A stretch of 64,000 nt of DNA from JAFGAV01 sp041479055. Its GTDB lineage: Bacteria; Acidobacteriota; Aminicenantia; Aminicenantales; JAFGAV01. A program made the translations under genes and the position numbers. Positions within the stretch are counted from its first letter, which is position 1. Each line of letters begins with the position of its first letter. The notes beneath the pieces were generated by a model. The model did no database searches and had not been told where the DNA came from. It saw only the letters and a program-made list of their open reading frames with translations. The stretch lies in contig OY969762.1 of assembly GCA_963702835.1 (NCBI GenBank), positions 1,674,001-1,738,000 on the forward strand, in the 5' to 3' direction. Positions 8,238 to 17,004 of this stretch are shown in pieces.

Positions 8238-8721
8238 AACGGGTTTTACCCTGCATCCCCGGCTGGGACGGGGGTGGGCCAAGAGAGGACATTCTTTTCG
8301 CATCCCTACCACCAGCCAACATCACCAGCGGCTTAATCTTTCGGGTTGGGTGGTACCGCTTCTGGGACGATACGGAATGATTCGCACGGAACGGGGAGAT
8401 CGGAAAGGGTTTGTTAAGGTCTTGAGACATCTCTACCGGCGTCTGCGCGGTTATGTGATTTGGCTTTATGTTGATCGGGCACGATGGCATAAGGGAGAGC
8501 CGGTGGAGTGTTTCCTTCAAACTCGCCCGCGTATCCATATGGAGTACCTTCCTCGCTATCAGCCGGGATTGAATCCCCAAGAGCAAATCTGGAAACAAGC
8601 CCGATATGAAGCCACGACCAATCGCTGGTTCGAAAACCTGGAGTTGATCTGGCTGGCCATCCTAAGAACTGTCCACTCCTGGTCTCCCAAGAAAATACGC
8701 CGATTGTGTAACATCTGTTAA
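8221..8721 (+). CDS. IS630 transposase, ORF B (DDE catalytic domain)
   Basis: The 166-residue frame holds the RNase-H-like catalytic core. The first aspartate is in VFQDETGF, the second in LYVDRARWHKG, and the glutamate in PGLNPQEQIWK, so the DDE triad is intact. The isolated ATG at 8221 lies inside the first catalytic strand and has no obvious ribosome site. Expression is therefore more likely as an A-B fusion made at the A8 run. The frame is open back to a TAA codon directly at the start of that run (8185-8187), as expected for a frameshift junction. Confidence 0.85.
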   Translation: MVFQDETGFTLHPRLGRGWAKRGHSFRIPTTSQHHQRLNLSGWVVPLLGRYGMIRTERGDRKGFVKVLRHLYRRLRGYVIWLYVDRARWHKGEPVECFLQTRPRIHMEYLPRYQPGLNPQEQIWKQARYEATTNRWFENLELIWLAILRTVHSWSPKKIRRLCNIC

Positions 8722-8796
8722 TGCGTGGACATTAATATGGCCTAGCACAAGATTATCCTATCACCGGCCACTGTACGGTTAAAGGGAAATAGGAAG

Positions 8797-8869
8797 CGCG
8801 CCTGAGAGGATTCGAACCTCCGACCTACGGATCCGGAGTCCGTCGCTCTATCCACTGAGCTACAGGCGC
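8797..8869 (-). tRNA. tRNA-Arg (anticodon CCG)
   Basis: The minus strand reads a 73-nt cloverleaf. The acceptor stem GCGCCTG pairs with CAGGCGC, the D arm contains AGCTCAGTGGATAGAGC, and the anticodon stem ACGGA/TCCGT encloses the loop CTCCGGA with anticodon CCG. The T arm is GGAGGTTCGAATCCTC and the discriminator base is G. CCA is not encoded (CTT follows). It decodes CGG. The IS630 copy ends only about 65 bases away. Confidence 0.95.
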
Positions 8870-9051
8870 AGGGAGATGTTTTCCGGCAGTATTTTATAGC
8901 CCAAAACCGAATCAAAGGCAAGAATGCCGGCCAGCGCTGACGGAAATGATGCGATTGGCATAAATCCGGATAAAATCAATTACCGAGGTCTTTCTTATAA
9001 GCAAAGTCACAAATTGGCCACATGGCAGAATTATTGATATTCAAGTGGCAT

Positions 9052-9098
9052 CCTCGACCTATGGAATGCCGGAGTCGGCATCCGCTCAGAGGTCGAGG
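9052..9098. repeat. Nested hairpin downstream of the kinase gene
   Basis: CCTCGACCT (9052-9060) pairs perfectly with AGGTCGAGG (9090-9098). Inside it, GGAATGCCG (9063-9071) pairs with CGGCATCC (9076-9083) with one bulge. It lies 3' of the kinase gene ending at 9155 and lacks a T-run, so it is not a standard terminator. Part of it (AGGTCGAGGAATTT) also matches the 3' coding ends of the kinases at 23.2 and 26.3 kb, where it encodes KFLDL, so it may be a remnant of such a gene end. Confidence 0.5.
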
Positions 9099-9154
9099 AA
9101 TTTCTGGAATGACTCTGCGACTTTGCCTCTTCTATTCTTCTAGATGTATGCTGA

Positions 9155-11518
9155 TTATTCCAGATTCATTTTCCTCAGAAGTGCCTTGAACCTTGGCTCC
9201 GAACGCAGGCTGTCTAAAATGGGCCAAACCTTGAGAGCGGCCATAAGGGATTCTCTCTCCGGATAGGCCTTCTCTAGATTCTCCAGAGCCTTATTATTCT
9301 CGCCCAATCCCAACCACACTATCGCTATCCACAAGGACCCGACATAGCGATCCTTCGGCAACCCATCCAGCCGCTCCAGGATTTTAAGAGCTTCATCCTT
9401 CATTCCTGCCCAGCCATAGGCCAAACCTAATGTGGACAACGCAATTACAGATTCCGCGGAGAGTTCGACGAATTTTTGAAGCGTGGCGATCGCTTCGGTC
9501 CACATTTTTTTGACCATGAAATTAAACGACTGAAACCAGTAAGCGATAGAAAACTCAGGATCCGACTCTATAACCTTGCGGAGTTCTCCGATCGATTCGT
9601 CGAAACGCCGCGCCATGTGGAGAGCCAAGCCCACTTGGGTGGGGTTGACCGGCTCGAGAGGTTCCAGTTTCCGTGCCTCTTGCTTCTCCTGGACAGACTC
9701 GTCAAAACGCCCCGTGCACCATAAACAATTACCATACCATTGATGGGCGAGAGCGTAATCCGGTTTCATCCGAATGGCCTTCAAGAAATGTCTTTCAGCC
9801 ACCGGCCAGTCCCAGTCATACCACATGGTGATCCAGCCCAGAGAGGCGTAGGCTTCGGCCAGCCCAGGGTCGATCTCCAAGGCTTTTTTCGTTGCCGCCT
9901 TTGCCCGCGAATAGGCCTGGTGGGGCGGCATAAAACTGAAGAGTCCGAGCGTTCCGAACGCGTCGGCTATTCCCACGTAAGGCAGAGCATAACCGGGATC
10001 CTTTTCGATGGCCTGCTGAAAATACTGGAGGCCTCTCTGCATGCCCTTCTCATAGCGTCGATTCCAGAAATAGCGTCCCTTCAGATAATAATCATAAGCT
10101 TCGTGATCTTCCGTGTGTCTCTTGAGGATCTTTTCCTTCTCGCCTTTCAACAGTCTGAGCTTTAGGTGATCCACGATGGTCAACGATATCTCTTCCTGAA
10201 TGGCAAAAATATCTTTGATCTCCCTGTCGAATTGGTCAGACCAAATATGGTAGCCATCCTCAACGTTGACGAGCTGAGCCGTGATGCGTAATCTTTGGCC
10301 CGCTTTCCTTACACTCCCTTCGAGCACTTTATCCACATTGAGCGTCCGGCCGATTTCCCGGATATCTACGTCTTTTCCCTTGAACGAAAATGCGGACGTC
10401 CTAGCGACAACCCGCAATTCCTTTATTTGGGTGAGGGCGTTGAGGAGTTCTTCAGCTATGCCTTCGCAAAAATATTCCTGTTCCGGATCGGCACTCATAT
10501 TTTTAAAGGGCAACACGGCGATGGAGTTTTTCCATTCAGCGACTTTTATGGCTCCCGTCTTTCCTTTGTCGATCCTATCCAATTCGGAAACGACATCTTC
10601 GGCGCTCTTATACCTTCTGGCCCGGTCCTTCTCCATACACTTAAGGATGACGCGGCTGAGGTCTTCAGGAATTTGGGCATTGACCAGCTTGGGATCTCGA
10701 GGTGCCTCAGTCTTATGCTTGACGGCTATGGCCAGAGGAGTATCGCCTTCAAAAGGCAGGCGACCGGTCAGCATCTCGTAGAGGATGATGCCCAGGGAGT
10801 AGATATCTGAACGCTGGTCAGCCTCTTTGCCTTCCACCTGCTCGGGACTCATGTATTCGGGCGTCCCGATCATGACCCCGGCCCCGGTGATGCCTTTCCC
10901 CTTGAGAGACCGGGCAATACCGAAATCCATGATCCGGGCATTCCCCTCTTTGTCGATCATGATATTTGAGGGCTTAAGGTCCCGATGGACGATTCCCAGC
11001 CTATGAGCTTCGGCTAATCCTTCGCCAACCTGCTTGGCTATGGCCATGGCTGTTCCCACTGTTAATTGCCGTGACCTTCTGATGAAGCTCTTGAGGTCTT
11101 CCCCGCTTACATACTCCATCGTGATGAAATGATTCCCTTCATCCTGCATGAGCTCGAACATCCGCCCGACATTCCTGTGGCCGATCTTCCTGGCCAGCTT
11201 CAGTTCATTGCCAAACCTTTCAATGGTCTCTTTATCTGAAGCGACCTCAGGCCTAATGAGCTTTAGGGCAACCTCTTCTTTTAGCTTCTTGTCCAGGACT
11301 CTATATACTTTACCCATCCCTCCTTTGCCGAGCTCTTCAATGACCTGGTAGCGACCGGCAAACGTCGAGCCAGTGGTCAGCTCTTTGACCGCCGTTTGAA
11401 AGGTTTCCGTCATAGCCGGCGCATGGTCTTTGGGCAAGGGGAGCTGCTTGCCGCATTCCCCGCAGAATTTCAAGGTATCGGGATTCTCAAAATGGCATTT
11501 TGGGCACTTGACGGCCAC
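9155..11518 (-). CDS. Zinc-ribbon Ser/Thr protein kinase with TolB/FlgO-like and TPR domains (no TM segment)
   Basis: A 787-residue multidomain protein. It opens with a zinc ribbon (CPKCHF and CGECG, residues 5-23), followed by a Hanks-type kinase domain. Its landmarks are the glycine loop GKGGMG at about 64-69, the lysine of VALKLI at about 86, HRDLKPSN from about 178 and DFG at about 198-200. All catalytic residues are present. After the kinase comes a FlgO/TolB-N-like region (SIAVLPFKNMS and LEGSVRKAGQRLRITAQL), then TPR repeats to the C-terminus. Unlike the three kinases at 17-29 kb, I see no transmembrane helix between the kinase and the TolB-like part, so it should be cytoplasmic. Targets are unknown. 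Confidence 0.9.
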   Translation of the reverse strand: MAVKCPKCHFENPDTLKFCGECGKQLPLPKDHAPAMTETFQTAVKELTTGSTFAGRYQVIEELGKGGMGKVYRVLDKKLKEEVALKLIRPEVASDKETIERFGNELKLARKIGHRNVGRMFELMQDEGNHFITMEYVSGEDLKSFIRRSRQLTVGTAMAIAKQVGEGLAEAHRLGIVHRDLKPSNIMIDKEGNARIMDFGIARSLKGKGITGAGVMIGTPEYMSPEQVEGKEADQRSDIYSLGIILYEMLTGRLPFEGDTPLAIAVKHKTEAPRDPKLVNAQIPEDLSRVILKCMEKDRARRYKSAEDVVSELDRIDKGKTGAIKVAEWKNSIAVLPFKNMSADPEQEYFCEGIAEELLNALTQIKELRVVARTSAFSFKGKDVDIREIGRTLNVDKVLEGSVRKAGQRLRITAQLVNVEDGYHIWSDQFDREIKDIFAIQEEISLTIVDHLKLRLLKGEKEKILKRHTEDHEAYDYYLKGRYFWNRRYEKGMQRGLQYFQQAIEKDPGYALPYVGIADAFGTLGLFSFMPPHQAYSRAKAATKKALEIDPGLAEAYASLGWITMWYDWDWPVAERHFLKAIRMKPDYALAHQWYGNCLWCTGRFDESVQEKQEARKLEPLEPVNPTQVGLALHMARRFDESIGELRKVIESDPEFSIAYWFQSFNFMVKKMWTEAIATLQKFVELSAESVIALSTLGLAYGWAGMKDEALKILERLDGLPKDRYVGSLWIAIVWLGLGENNKALENLEKAYPERESLMAALKVWPILDSLRSEPRFKALLRKMNLE

Positions 11519-11546
11519 TGTTGGCCTACCTTTTCAGAATGAAATA

Positions 11547-11575
11547 AGACTAACAAGGAATGGGATCTTAGTCAA
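11547..11575 (-). promoter_or_regulatory. Possible promoter of the soluble kinase gene
   Basis: On the minus strand TTGACT (11570-11575) is followed after 17 bases by TAGTCT (11547-11552), about 30 bases before the start codon. The -35 box resembles that of the kinase operon promoter at 29.4 kb (also TTGACT with CCTTGT just before the -10), but the -10 box is weak. Confidence 0.4.
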
Positions 11576-11753
11576 AGGAAATTAAATCTAGCCTTTTATT
11601 TCAGCTAAATCCCGAGATTCGACAACCCCAGGTTGTGACCAAATTGTGATCATCCTGAGTATACTTCGGCATACTTCCTGATCGAAGGGAAGGAAGCGGG
11701 ACTGCCCTCAGCGGCTTGGGGTCGGCTTAACGGTCAGGCCAGCCTCCCCGTTC

Positions 11754-12923
11754 TTACTTTTTTTTATCCGGCGGGGAATTGTGGGTCGCTCGGGTTTGAA
11801 AGGTCTGCGGTCCGAAAGCTCGCGGCGGCCGAGCGGCCGTTTTTTGAAAGGCCTTAAGTGTCTCGTGCATCGCCTTATCGAAAATATAGGGTCTGGCCGT
11901 CTCGTAATCGATCTTCCCCTCTTTGCAGAGCTTCAACAAAGACTGGTCGAGCGTTTGCATCCCCTCCGACGACGCCGTTTGAAGCGTTTGATTCAGGAAT
12001 TCCGTCTTTCCCGTCCGGATGTTGTTGCGGACGGCGGAGTTGACGATCAAAATCTCCGTGGCCAGACAGCGGCCGGGCAGGTCGATCCGCGGCAAGAGGA
12101 CCTGAGAGAGCACGCCCAGGAGATTGGAGGCTAGCTGCACCCGGACCTGACTCTGTTGCTCCGCGGGAAAGACATCGACGATGCGGTCGATGGTCTGGGT
12201 CGCGCTCGTCGTGTGGAGCGTGCCGAAGACGAGGTGGCCGGTCTCGGCCGAAGTGATGGCGATCCCGATCGTCTCGAAATCGCGCATCTCTCCGACCAGG
12301 ATGACGTCGGGATCCTGCCGCAGGGCGTATTTGAGCGCGTTTTTAAAAGACAGGGTATCGCCGAACGGCCCGACCTCGCGCTGGGTGATATACGATTTTT
12401 TGGAGTTGTGGAGATACTCGATCGGATCCTCGACAGTGACGACGTGGTCGCAGCGGGTGGCGTTGATCTCATCGATCAGGGCCGCCAGAGTGGTCGATTT
12501 GCCGCTTCCCGTCGGCCCGGTCACGAGCACGAGCCCTCTTTTGGCCGTGGTGAACAGCCTGGCCGATTCGGGGAGACCGAGATCGCCCATCTTGGGAATT
12601 ATGCTGGCCAGGGCCCGGACGGCGGCCGAGACGGCGCCGCGCTGGCGATGGACGTTGATCCGGAACCGGCCGAGCCCGGCGACGCCGTAGCCGAAATCCA
12701 GTTCGTTGCGGTGTTCAGGATCGTGTTCGAAGCTGTTCTTCTGCTCATCGGTCAGGATGCTGTAGACGATCTCTTTGACCGCCTCAGGCAAAAGACGGGG
12801 ATAATCCTCCAACGCTTTCAGTTCTCCGTGGACCCGGATGGCGGGCTGAAGGCCGGCGATCAGGTGAAGATCGGAGCCTTTCAGCTCGACGAGCTTTTTC
12901 AGGAAATCGAGCATGTTCATCAT
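11754..12923 (-). CDS. pilT: Twitching motility ATPase PilT
   Basis: A protein of about 389 residues that is full length for PilT, the hexameric ATPase that retracts type IV pili from the cytoplasmic side of the inner membrane. It shows the N-terminal GSDLHL segment, Walker A GPTGSGKST, the Asp box VVTVEDPIEYLH, Walker B DPDVILVGEMRD, and the His box TGHLVFGTLHTTSA. The AIRAGK-like region of PilT is present as NIRTGKTEFL. ATG 12923 is preferred over the TTG six bases upstream. The C-terminal tail is short and proline/lysine rich. No other pilus gene lies in the window, so pilT is isolated here. The PilT paralogue PilU is a less likely identity. Confidence 0.92.
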   Translation of the reverse strand: MMNMLDFLKKLVELKGSDLHLIAGLQPAIRVHGELKALEDYPRLLPEAVKEIVYSILTDEQKNSFEHDPEHRNELDFGYGVAGLGRFRINVHRQRGAVSAAVRALASIIPKMGDLGLPESARLFTTAKRGLVLVTGPTGSGKSTTLAALIDEINATRCDHVVTVEDPIEYLHNSKKSYITQREVGPFGDTLSFKNALKYALRQDPDVILVGEMRDFETIGIAITSAETGHLVFGTLHTTSATQTIDRIVDVFPAEQQSQVRVQLASNLLGVLSQVLLPRIDLPGRCLATEILIVNSAVRNNIRTGKTEFLNQTLQTASSEGMQTLDQSLLKLCKEGKIDYETARPYIFDKAMHETLKAFQKTAARPPRAFGPQTFQTRATHNSPPDKKK

Positions 12924-13254
12924 GGCCAAGCGTCCTTTACCCTCAACTTTTCAACATCATACCCATTTTTTTTAAAAAAACAAGAACGAGGTTGCCGCCC
13001 ATGAGCGCCTGCCATGCCGCCCGAGTCAGAGTCCATCATGAACGATCCTGCGGGGATGAGGACGAATTCCATCCTCAATCCGCTCTCAGCGTTGATTCTT
13101 GGGACAACAAAATAGTTTTTGGCCAGGGGGAGGGGGCAACCTTTTTTTTGTTTTTCGCATCGTAATAATATATAAAGAAATTAAATGAACCCGATTGCCT
13201 TTCCCCCTGGGGCGGCCAAAGGCCGCGTATTATGAACGCAAACCGGAGGCAGTA
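12924..13254. other. Intergenic region between pilT and the serine hydrolase gene
   Basis: This divergent intergenic stretch holds AT-rich tracts and the promoter listed at 13148-13176. I see no further coding sequence with family support; the long frames crossing it are antisense shadows of the hydrolase gene. Confidence 0.6.
13148..13176 (+). promoter_or_regulatory. Possible sigma70 promoter of the serine hydrolase gene
   Basis: TTGTTT (13148-13153), 17 bases, then TATAAA (13171-13176) in an AT-rich island. This gives a leader of roughly 70 bases before ATG 13255. Confidence 0.5.
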
Positions 13255-14979
13255 ATGACCAGGCGAAAGACTTTGCTGTCGGCCGTTATCCCGCTGCTGT
13301 GCGTCACCTCTTTGAGCGCGGCGAATTTGGAGCGAAAGGACCTTTCCGCCGTTCTGGAGAAGGAGATTCCCAGGCTGATGAAAGAAGCCGACATCCCCGG
13401 CCTCAGCGTGGCGGTCGTTGGCGACGGGCGGATATGTTGGAGCAAAGCTTTCGGCGTCCGCAACAGGGAGTCCAACGACCCTGTCGATGAGAATACCATG
13501 TTTGAAGCCGCCTCTTTGACCAAGCCCGTTACGGCCTACGCGGCGCTCCGCCTGGTCGACCAGGGAAGGCTCACCCTGGACAAACCCCTGCACGAGTATT
13601 TCCCAGGGCAAAAATACGACAAACTGGCTAATGACGAAAGGTACGCAAACATCACCGCCCGCATGGTTCTGACCCACACCACGGGGCTGCCCAACTGGGG
13701 GACCAAGCTCATTCGCGAGCCGGGAAAGCTCTTCGGCTACTCGGGCGAAGGGTTCCTCTATCTGGGGCGAGCCATCGAGCAGATCAGCGCTATGTCGCTC
13801 CAGGATTTTGCGAAAAAGGAAATTTTCGACCCGCTGGCCATGGCCCACACCAGCTATATCTGGAACGAAACCTATGCGGCTAACGGGGCTTCCGGCCATG
13901 ACCGCCACGGATATCCCAACAGTCTGCGTAAAAACAGGGAGCCCAACGGCGCGGCTTCGCTTCTGACCACGGCCCGGGATTATGCCGCTTTTTTGTGCGC
14001 GGTCATGAACGGGCAGGGGTTGAAAAAGGAGACCGTCGCCCAAATGATTTCCCCGCAGGTCAAAGCGACCAGATGGGGAACGGCCGAGCCGGACGATCAC
14101 GTGACCTGGGGCTGGGGCTGGGGCATCCAGCCGGGAGATAATGGCCTCGGTTACTGGCATTGGGGCGACAACGGCGACCTGCGGGGTTACACGGTGACCT
14201 ACGTGGATCTAAAGACGGGTTTTGTCTATTTCACCAACAGCGAGAACGGCTTGTCCATTGTGGAAGCCGTTGCGGTACTCGTCTTTGCCGGGCCACGGCC
14301 GCAGTATTTCCTGAAATGGTTTGATTTCGAACAATACGACAACCCCAAAAGGGCGGCCAGGCTCGCCGTCGAAAAAGCCTTCCTGATTGAAGGGAAGGAA
14401 GCTGGCCGGCAAAAACTGCGGGAAGCGCAAGGCAAAATAGCGGAGCTTTTCAACGAAGATTCGCTGCTCGAGATGGCGGATTACCTGGGTGGCAAAGGCA
14501 AAGGAGAGGAGGCCGTTACGGTTTATCAGATTTGCCTCGAATCCTATCCCGAATCCATCAAGGCCCTCACCGGCCTTGGGACGTTTTACATGGGGATGGG
14601 ACAAAACCAGGCGGCCGCCGAAAATTTCTCGAAGGCCTTGAAGATCAGTCCGGAAAACGCGATGGCCAAGCTCGGAGTCCAATGGGCCGATGAAGCCCGC
14701 CAGGCCGACATCAACCCGCTTGCCCTTACGGAAGAGAATATGGCCCGCCTGGCCGGGGATTACGGGCTCCGGCACATCACCCTCCGCCAGGGCCGGTTAT
14801 ATTATCGGCGGGAGGGGCGTCCCGAATACAGGCTCAAGCCTTTAAGCGCATCCACTTTTTGCCTGGAAGGGTTCGCCCCGCTCCGCATTCGCTTCGTGGC
14901 CGATGATCGGGGAGAAGTCCGGAAGATCGTCGGCCTCTACCTCGACGGAAACACGGACGAAACCCTACGTGACCGATAG
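13255..14979 (+). CDS. Class C beta-lactamase-like serine hydrolase with TPR tail
   Basis: The start is ATG 13255, preceded by GGAGG about 8 bases upstream; the longer frame from 13195 has no support. The 574-residue product begins with a signal peptide (MTRRKTLLSAVIPLLC, cleavage near LSAANL). The beta-lactamase/transpeptidase domain has the nucleophile motif SLTK, the second motif YSGEG in place of YxN, and HWGDNG near the third (KTG-like) position. After the catalytic domain there are two TPR-like helical repeats (about residues 400-485). A C-terminal beta-rich segment follows (LAGDYGLRHITLRQGRLYYR), resembling the tail domain of many exported serine hydrolases. It is probably a periplasmic peptidase or esterase rather than a true beta-lactamase. 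Confidence 0.88.
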   Translation: MTRRKTLLSAVIPLLCVTSLSAANLERKDLSAVLEKEIPRLMKEADIPGLSVAVVGDGRICWSKAFGVRNRESNDPVDENTMFEAASLTKPVTAYAALRLVDQGRLTLDKPLHEYFPGQKYDKLANDERYANITARMVLTHTTGLPNWGTKLIREPGKLFGYSGEGFLYLGRAIEQISAMSLQDFAKKEIFDPLAMAHTSYIWNETYAANGASGHDRHGYPNSLRKNREPNGAASLLTTARDYAAFLCAVMNGQGLKKETVAQMISPQVKATRWGTAEPDDHVTWGWGWGIQPGDNGLGYWHWGDNGDLRGYTVTYVDLKTGFVYFTNSENGLSIVEAVAVLVFAGPRPQYFLKWFDFEQYDNPKRAARLAVEKAFLIEGKEAGRQKLREAQGKIAELFNEDSLLEMADYLGGKGKGEEAVTVYQICLESYPESIKALTGLGTFYMGMGQNQAAAENFSKALKISPENAMAKLGVQWADEARQADINPLALTEENMARLAGDYGLRHITLRQGRLYYRREGRPEYRLKPLSASTFCLEGFAPLRIRFVADDRGEVRKIVGLYLDGNTDETLRDR

Positions 14980-15122
14980 CGAAAAACGCCGGACTTCCGA
15001 CATTTCGCCGCGCCCGCGAACCCTAATAACCACAAAGAAAAAGGGACATGTCCCCTGCAGATTCCGCTGTGACTCTTGACAACCGTCCTGTACGGGGCTA
15101 AAAAGGTGATATGGGAGGGGAC

Positions 15123-15986
15123 ATGAAAAACAATATACGCGCGGCTTTTCCACCTGTCTTGATAATCCTGTGCGGCGGACTCGTCCTGGGTCTTGCGGCT
15201 TCGGGCTTGCCGCATGGCCAATCGGGGGGCGGCAAGACCGTCAAGGACATCGCCGTTGTCGACATCTCGGCCGACAAAAACGACTGCCGATTGTGGGTGA
15301 CGTACCAGAACAAGGGCACGGTGACAATCCAGGCCACGCTGAGGGAGAGAACCTCCGTCCAGGGTGTGGGCGTAGTGGAGGACACCTTGTCGGCCTTCAA
15401 CCTTCCGCCCGGTCAGTTTTTCGGCCACGGTGTCGGCGCCGACCCGGGCTACAAGATTTTTGGGATAAATAGAACCGTTACAACCGAGATCGACGTCGAC
15501 AACGCCCTGGCTGAAATCAACGAATCCAACAACACCCTGACCAAAACCCTTAGCTGCAGCACCCTTCACCCAACCGGTCCGGTAGAGGCCCCGCCCAAGC
15601 CCGACCTAGTGATTCCCTATATCAAATTCGTTGTCGTTAAGGAAGGCGATGATGCGGGGGGCCATTATGTGATCTTCAATGCCATCGTCTACGTTAAAAA
15701 CGTGGGCCAGGGCGGCGTCGGTCCCTTTCATGTTCTTCTCGAACACCATATCAACGGCGTAGGTCCTTATCTGACCTGTGCCACGTGCAAGATTCCCGTG
15801 TCGGGACTGTCCGCAGGACAAGGCCTGGAGCTGCCGGCCCGTCAGTACAACAAGCGCGGGACACAGACGTCCGGACAGGCCATTTTCTTCCGGGCCACGG
15901 CCGACTGCGATAACGTGCGCGTGGAGACCGACGAGACGAACAACGAATGCAAGGATTCCTATCAAGGTCAGTCGGGGCACAAATAG
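15123..15986 (+). CDS. Exported protein with two CARDB-like adhesion domains
   Basis: ATG 15123 has an excellent ribosome site (GGGAGGGG, 5 bases upstream), better than the upstream frame start. The 287-residue product has a signal peptide (hydrophobic stretch PPVLIILCGGLVLGLAASG). Two CARDB-type immunoglobulin-like domains follow. The first ends ALAEINESNNTLTKTL and the second ends VRVETDETNNECKDS; the repeated E-x-N-N motif at the end of each is characteristic. Cysteines in both domains may form disulfides. CARDB domains occur in extracellular adhesion or scaffold proteins. The gene stands alone. Partner and ligand are unknown. Confidence 0.8.
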   Translation: MKNNIRAAFPPVLIILCGGLVLGLAASGLPHGQSGGGKTVKDIAVVDISADKNDCRLWVTYQNKGTVTIQATLRERTSVQGVGVVEDTLSAFNLPPGQFFGHGVGADPGYKIFGINRTVTTEIDVDNALAEINESNNTLTKTLSCSTLHPTGPVEAPPKPDLVIPYIKFVVVKEGDDAGGHYVIFNAIVYVKNVGQGGVGPFHVLLEHHINGVGPYLTCATCKIPVSGLSAGQGLELPARQYNKRGTQTSGQAIFFRATADCDNVRVETDETNNECKDSYQGQSGHK

Positions 15987-16084
15987 GGCATCGACACTAC
16001 GATTCCCGCCCTGAAGAAATAAGCCTGAAGAAATAAGCAGGATAGCCCCTCCCGTTTCAAACTGTCCCCATTTCTATTCCTAAT

Positions 16085-16113
16085 TTGAGAACTTTACAAA
16101 GACTCGATATAAT
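16085..16113 (+). promoter_or_regulatory. Sigma70-like promoter of the DUF1624 gene
   Basis: TTGAGA (16085-16090), exactly 17 bases, then a perfect TATAAT (16108-16113). Predicted start of transcription is near 16120, giving a leader of about 45 bases. Confidence 0.7.
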
Positions 16114-16165
16114 CCCTTCTCATCATAAACTGGCCACCAGGGCAGCCGTAGCCACAGGAGTCTGA

Positions 16166-16927
16166 TTGAAGCTAAACCCGGCCAATCAGCGAACGATAGG
16201 GGCTCGAACCGTCTCCGCCCGCATATGGGAAATCGATTTCCTCCGCGGCCTGTCCATAATCCTGATGGTTTTCTACCATGTGCTGTATGATTTGAGTGAA
16301 TTGGGCGGCATGAGGACATTGTTCGGCCTCGAAATCAATTTATTCAGCGTCTTTTGGTTAATAGCCCAAAATTTCTTCGCGGGTCTTTTCATCCTTTTAT
16401 GCGGGATCAGCAGCACTTTAAGCAAGAGCAATATCCGCCGCGCCTTGAAATTGCTGGGAGTCGCGGTCATTATCACCGCGGCAACCTATATTTATAATCC
16501 TTCATCGGCCATCCATTTCGGAATTCTCCATTGTTTGGGTGTTTCCATTTTGATTTACGGCTTGACCTTTGAAAAAGCCAAGCCTTTGGCCTGCCTAAGC
16601 GCGGCTGCGGTTGTCTTCGGCCTCACTGTGGCGCTCTCACTTTTTTTGAGAAACGTGCCGGTCCGATTTAACTGGCTGCTCCCTTTCGGCATCACCAGCC
16701 ATACCTACACGTCTCTGGATTACTTCCCCCTTCTTCCCTGGTTGGGTGTCTATCTGGCGGGAGCGGCCTTAGGCAAGTCTATTTATGCCCAGAAGCAGAG
16801 CCTCATCCCAAAAAGATTGCCGGAGACAATCATCAATACGGCAGGCAGGCATTCTTTATTGATTTATGTCGTCCATCAGCCCATCATTCTAGCCGTCCTC
16901 TATGTCTCGGGCTTGATACGAATATAA
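16166..16927 (+). CDS. DUF1624/heparan-alpha-glucosaminide acetyltransferase-like membrane protein
   Basis: The 253-residue product is a polytopic membrane protein with about seven hydrophobic helices. The first carries the family signature IWEIDFLRGLSIILMVFYH (Asp-x-x-Arg-Gly and the histidine that in HGSNAT accepts the acetyl group), as in DUF1624 proteins. The C-terminal helix contains SLLIYVVHQPI, the conserved histidine-containing end of this acyltransferase-like superfamily. It starts with TTG at 16166, with AGGAG a few bases upstream. It may transfer acyl groups to a sugar or lipid across the inner membrane; the substrate is unknown. It is convergent with the kinase gene that follows. 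Confidence 0.85.
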   Translation: MKLNPANQRTIGARTVSARIWEIDFLRGLSIILMVFYHVLYDLSELGGMRTLFGLEINLFSVFWLIAQNFFAGLFILLCGISSTLSKSNIRRALKLLGVAVIITAATYIYNPSSAIHFGILHCLGVSILIYGLTFEKAKPLACLSAAAVVFGLTVALSLFLRNVPVRFNWLLPFGITSHTYTSLDYFPLLPWLGVYLAGAALGKSIYAQKQSLIPKRLPETIINTAGRHSLLIYVVHQPIILAVLYVSGLIRI

Positions 16928-17004
16928 AACCGGCCCATTGAGCCTGCCCCCAATCGTTATGCCCCCTTAAAGGTCAGGATGTCTTGGCGGCTAATGGGTA
17001 TTAT

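Larger units (their letters stand above)
7633..8732 (+). mobile_element. IS630-family insertion sequence, about 1.1 kb, complete
   Basis: The ends form imperfect inverted repeats. The left end reads ACGCATTA, five bases, then TGTTACA (7639-7658). The right end read on the minus strand gives ACGCATTA, five bases, TGTTACA. Further out both ends continue as TAATxT, so that each end abuts a TA dinucleotide (7631-7632 and 8733-8734), the target site that IS630/Tc1-mariner elements duplicate. The element contains a two-frame DDE transposase with complete catalytic residues. No second copy or fragment is present in the window. Confidence 0.85.

Noticed and set aside
13195..13254. N-terminal extension of the beta-lactamase-like hydrolase
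   Set aside because: ATG 13255 has a ribosome site and begins a normal signal peptide; the extension would bury it.
15986..16060. Tandem CTGAAGAAATAAG motif after the CARDB gene
   Set aside because: Only two short copies, no further structure; most likely a chance duplication.
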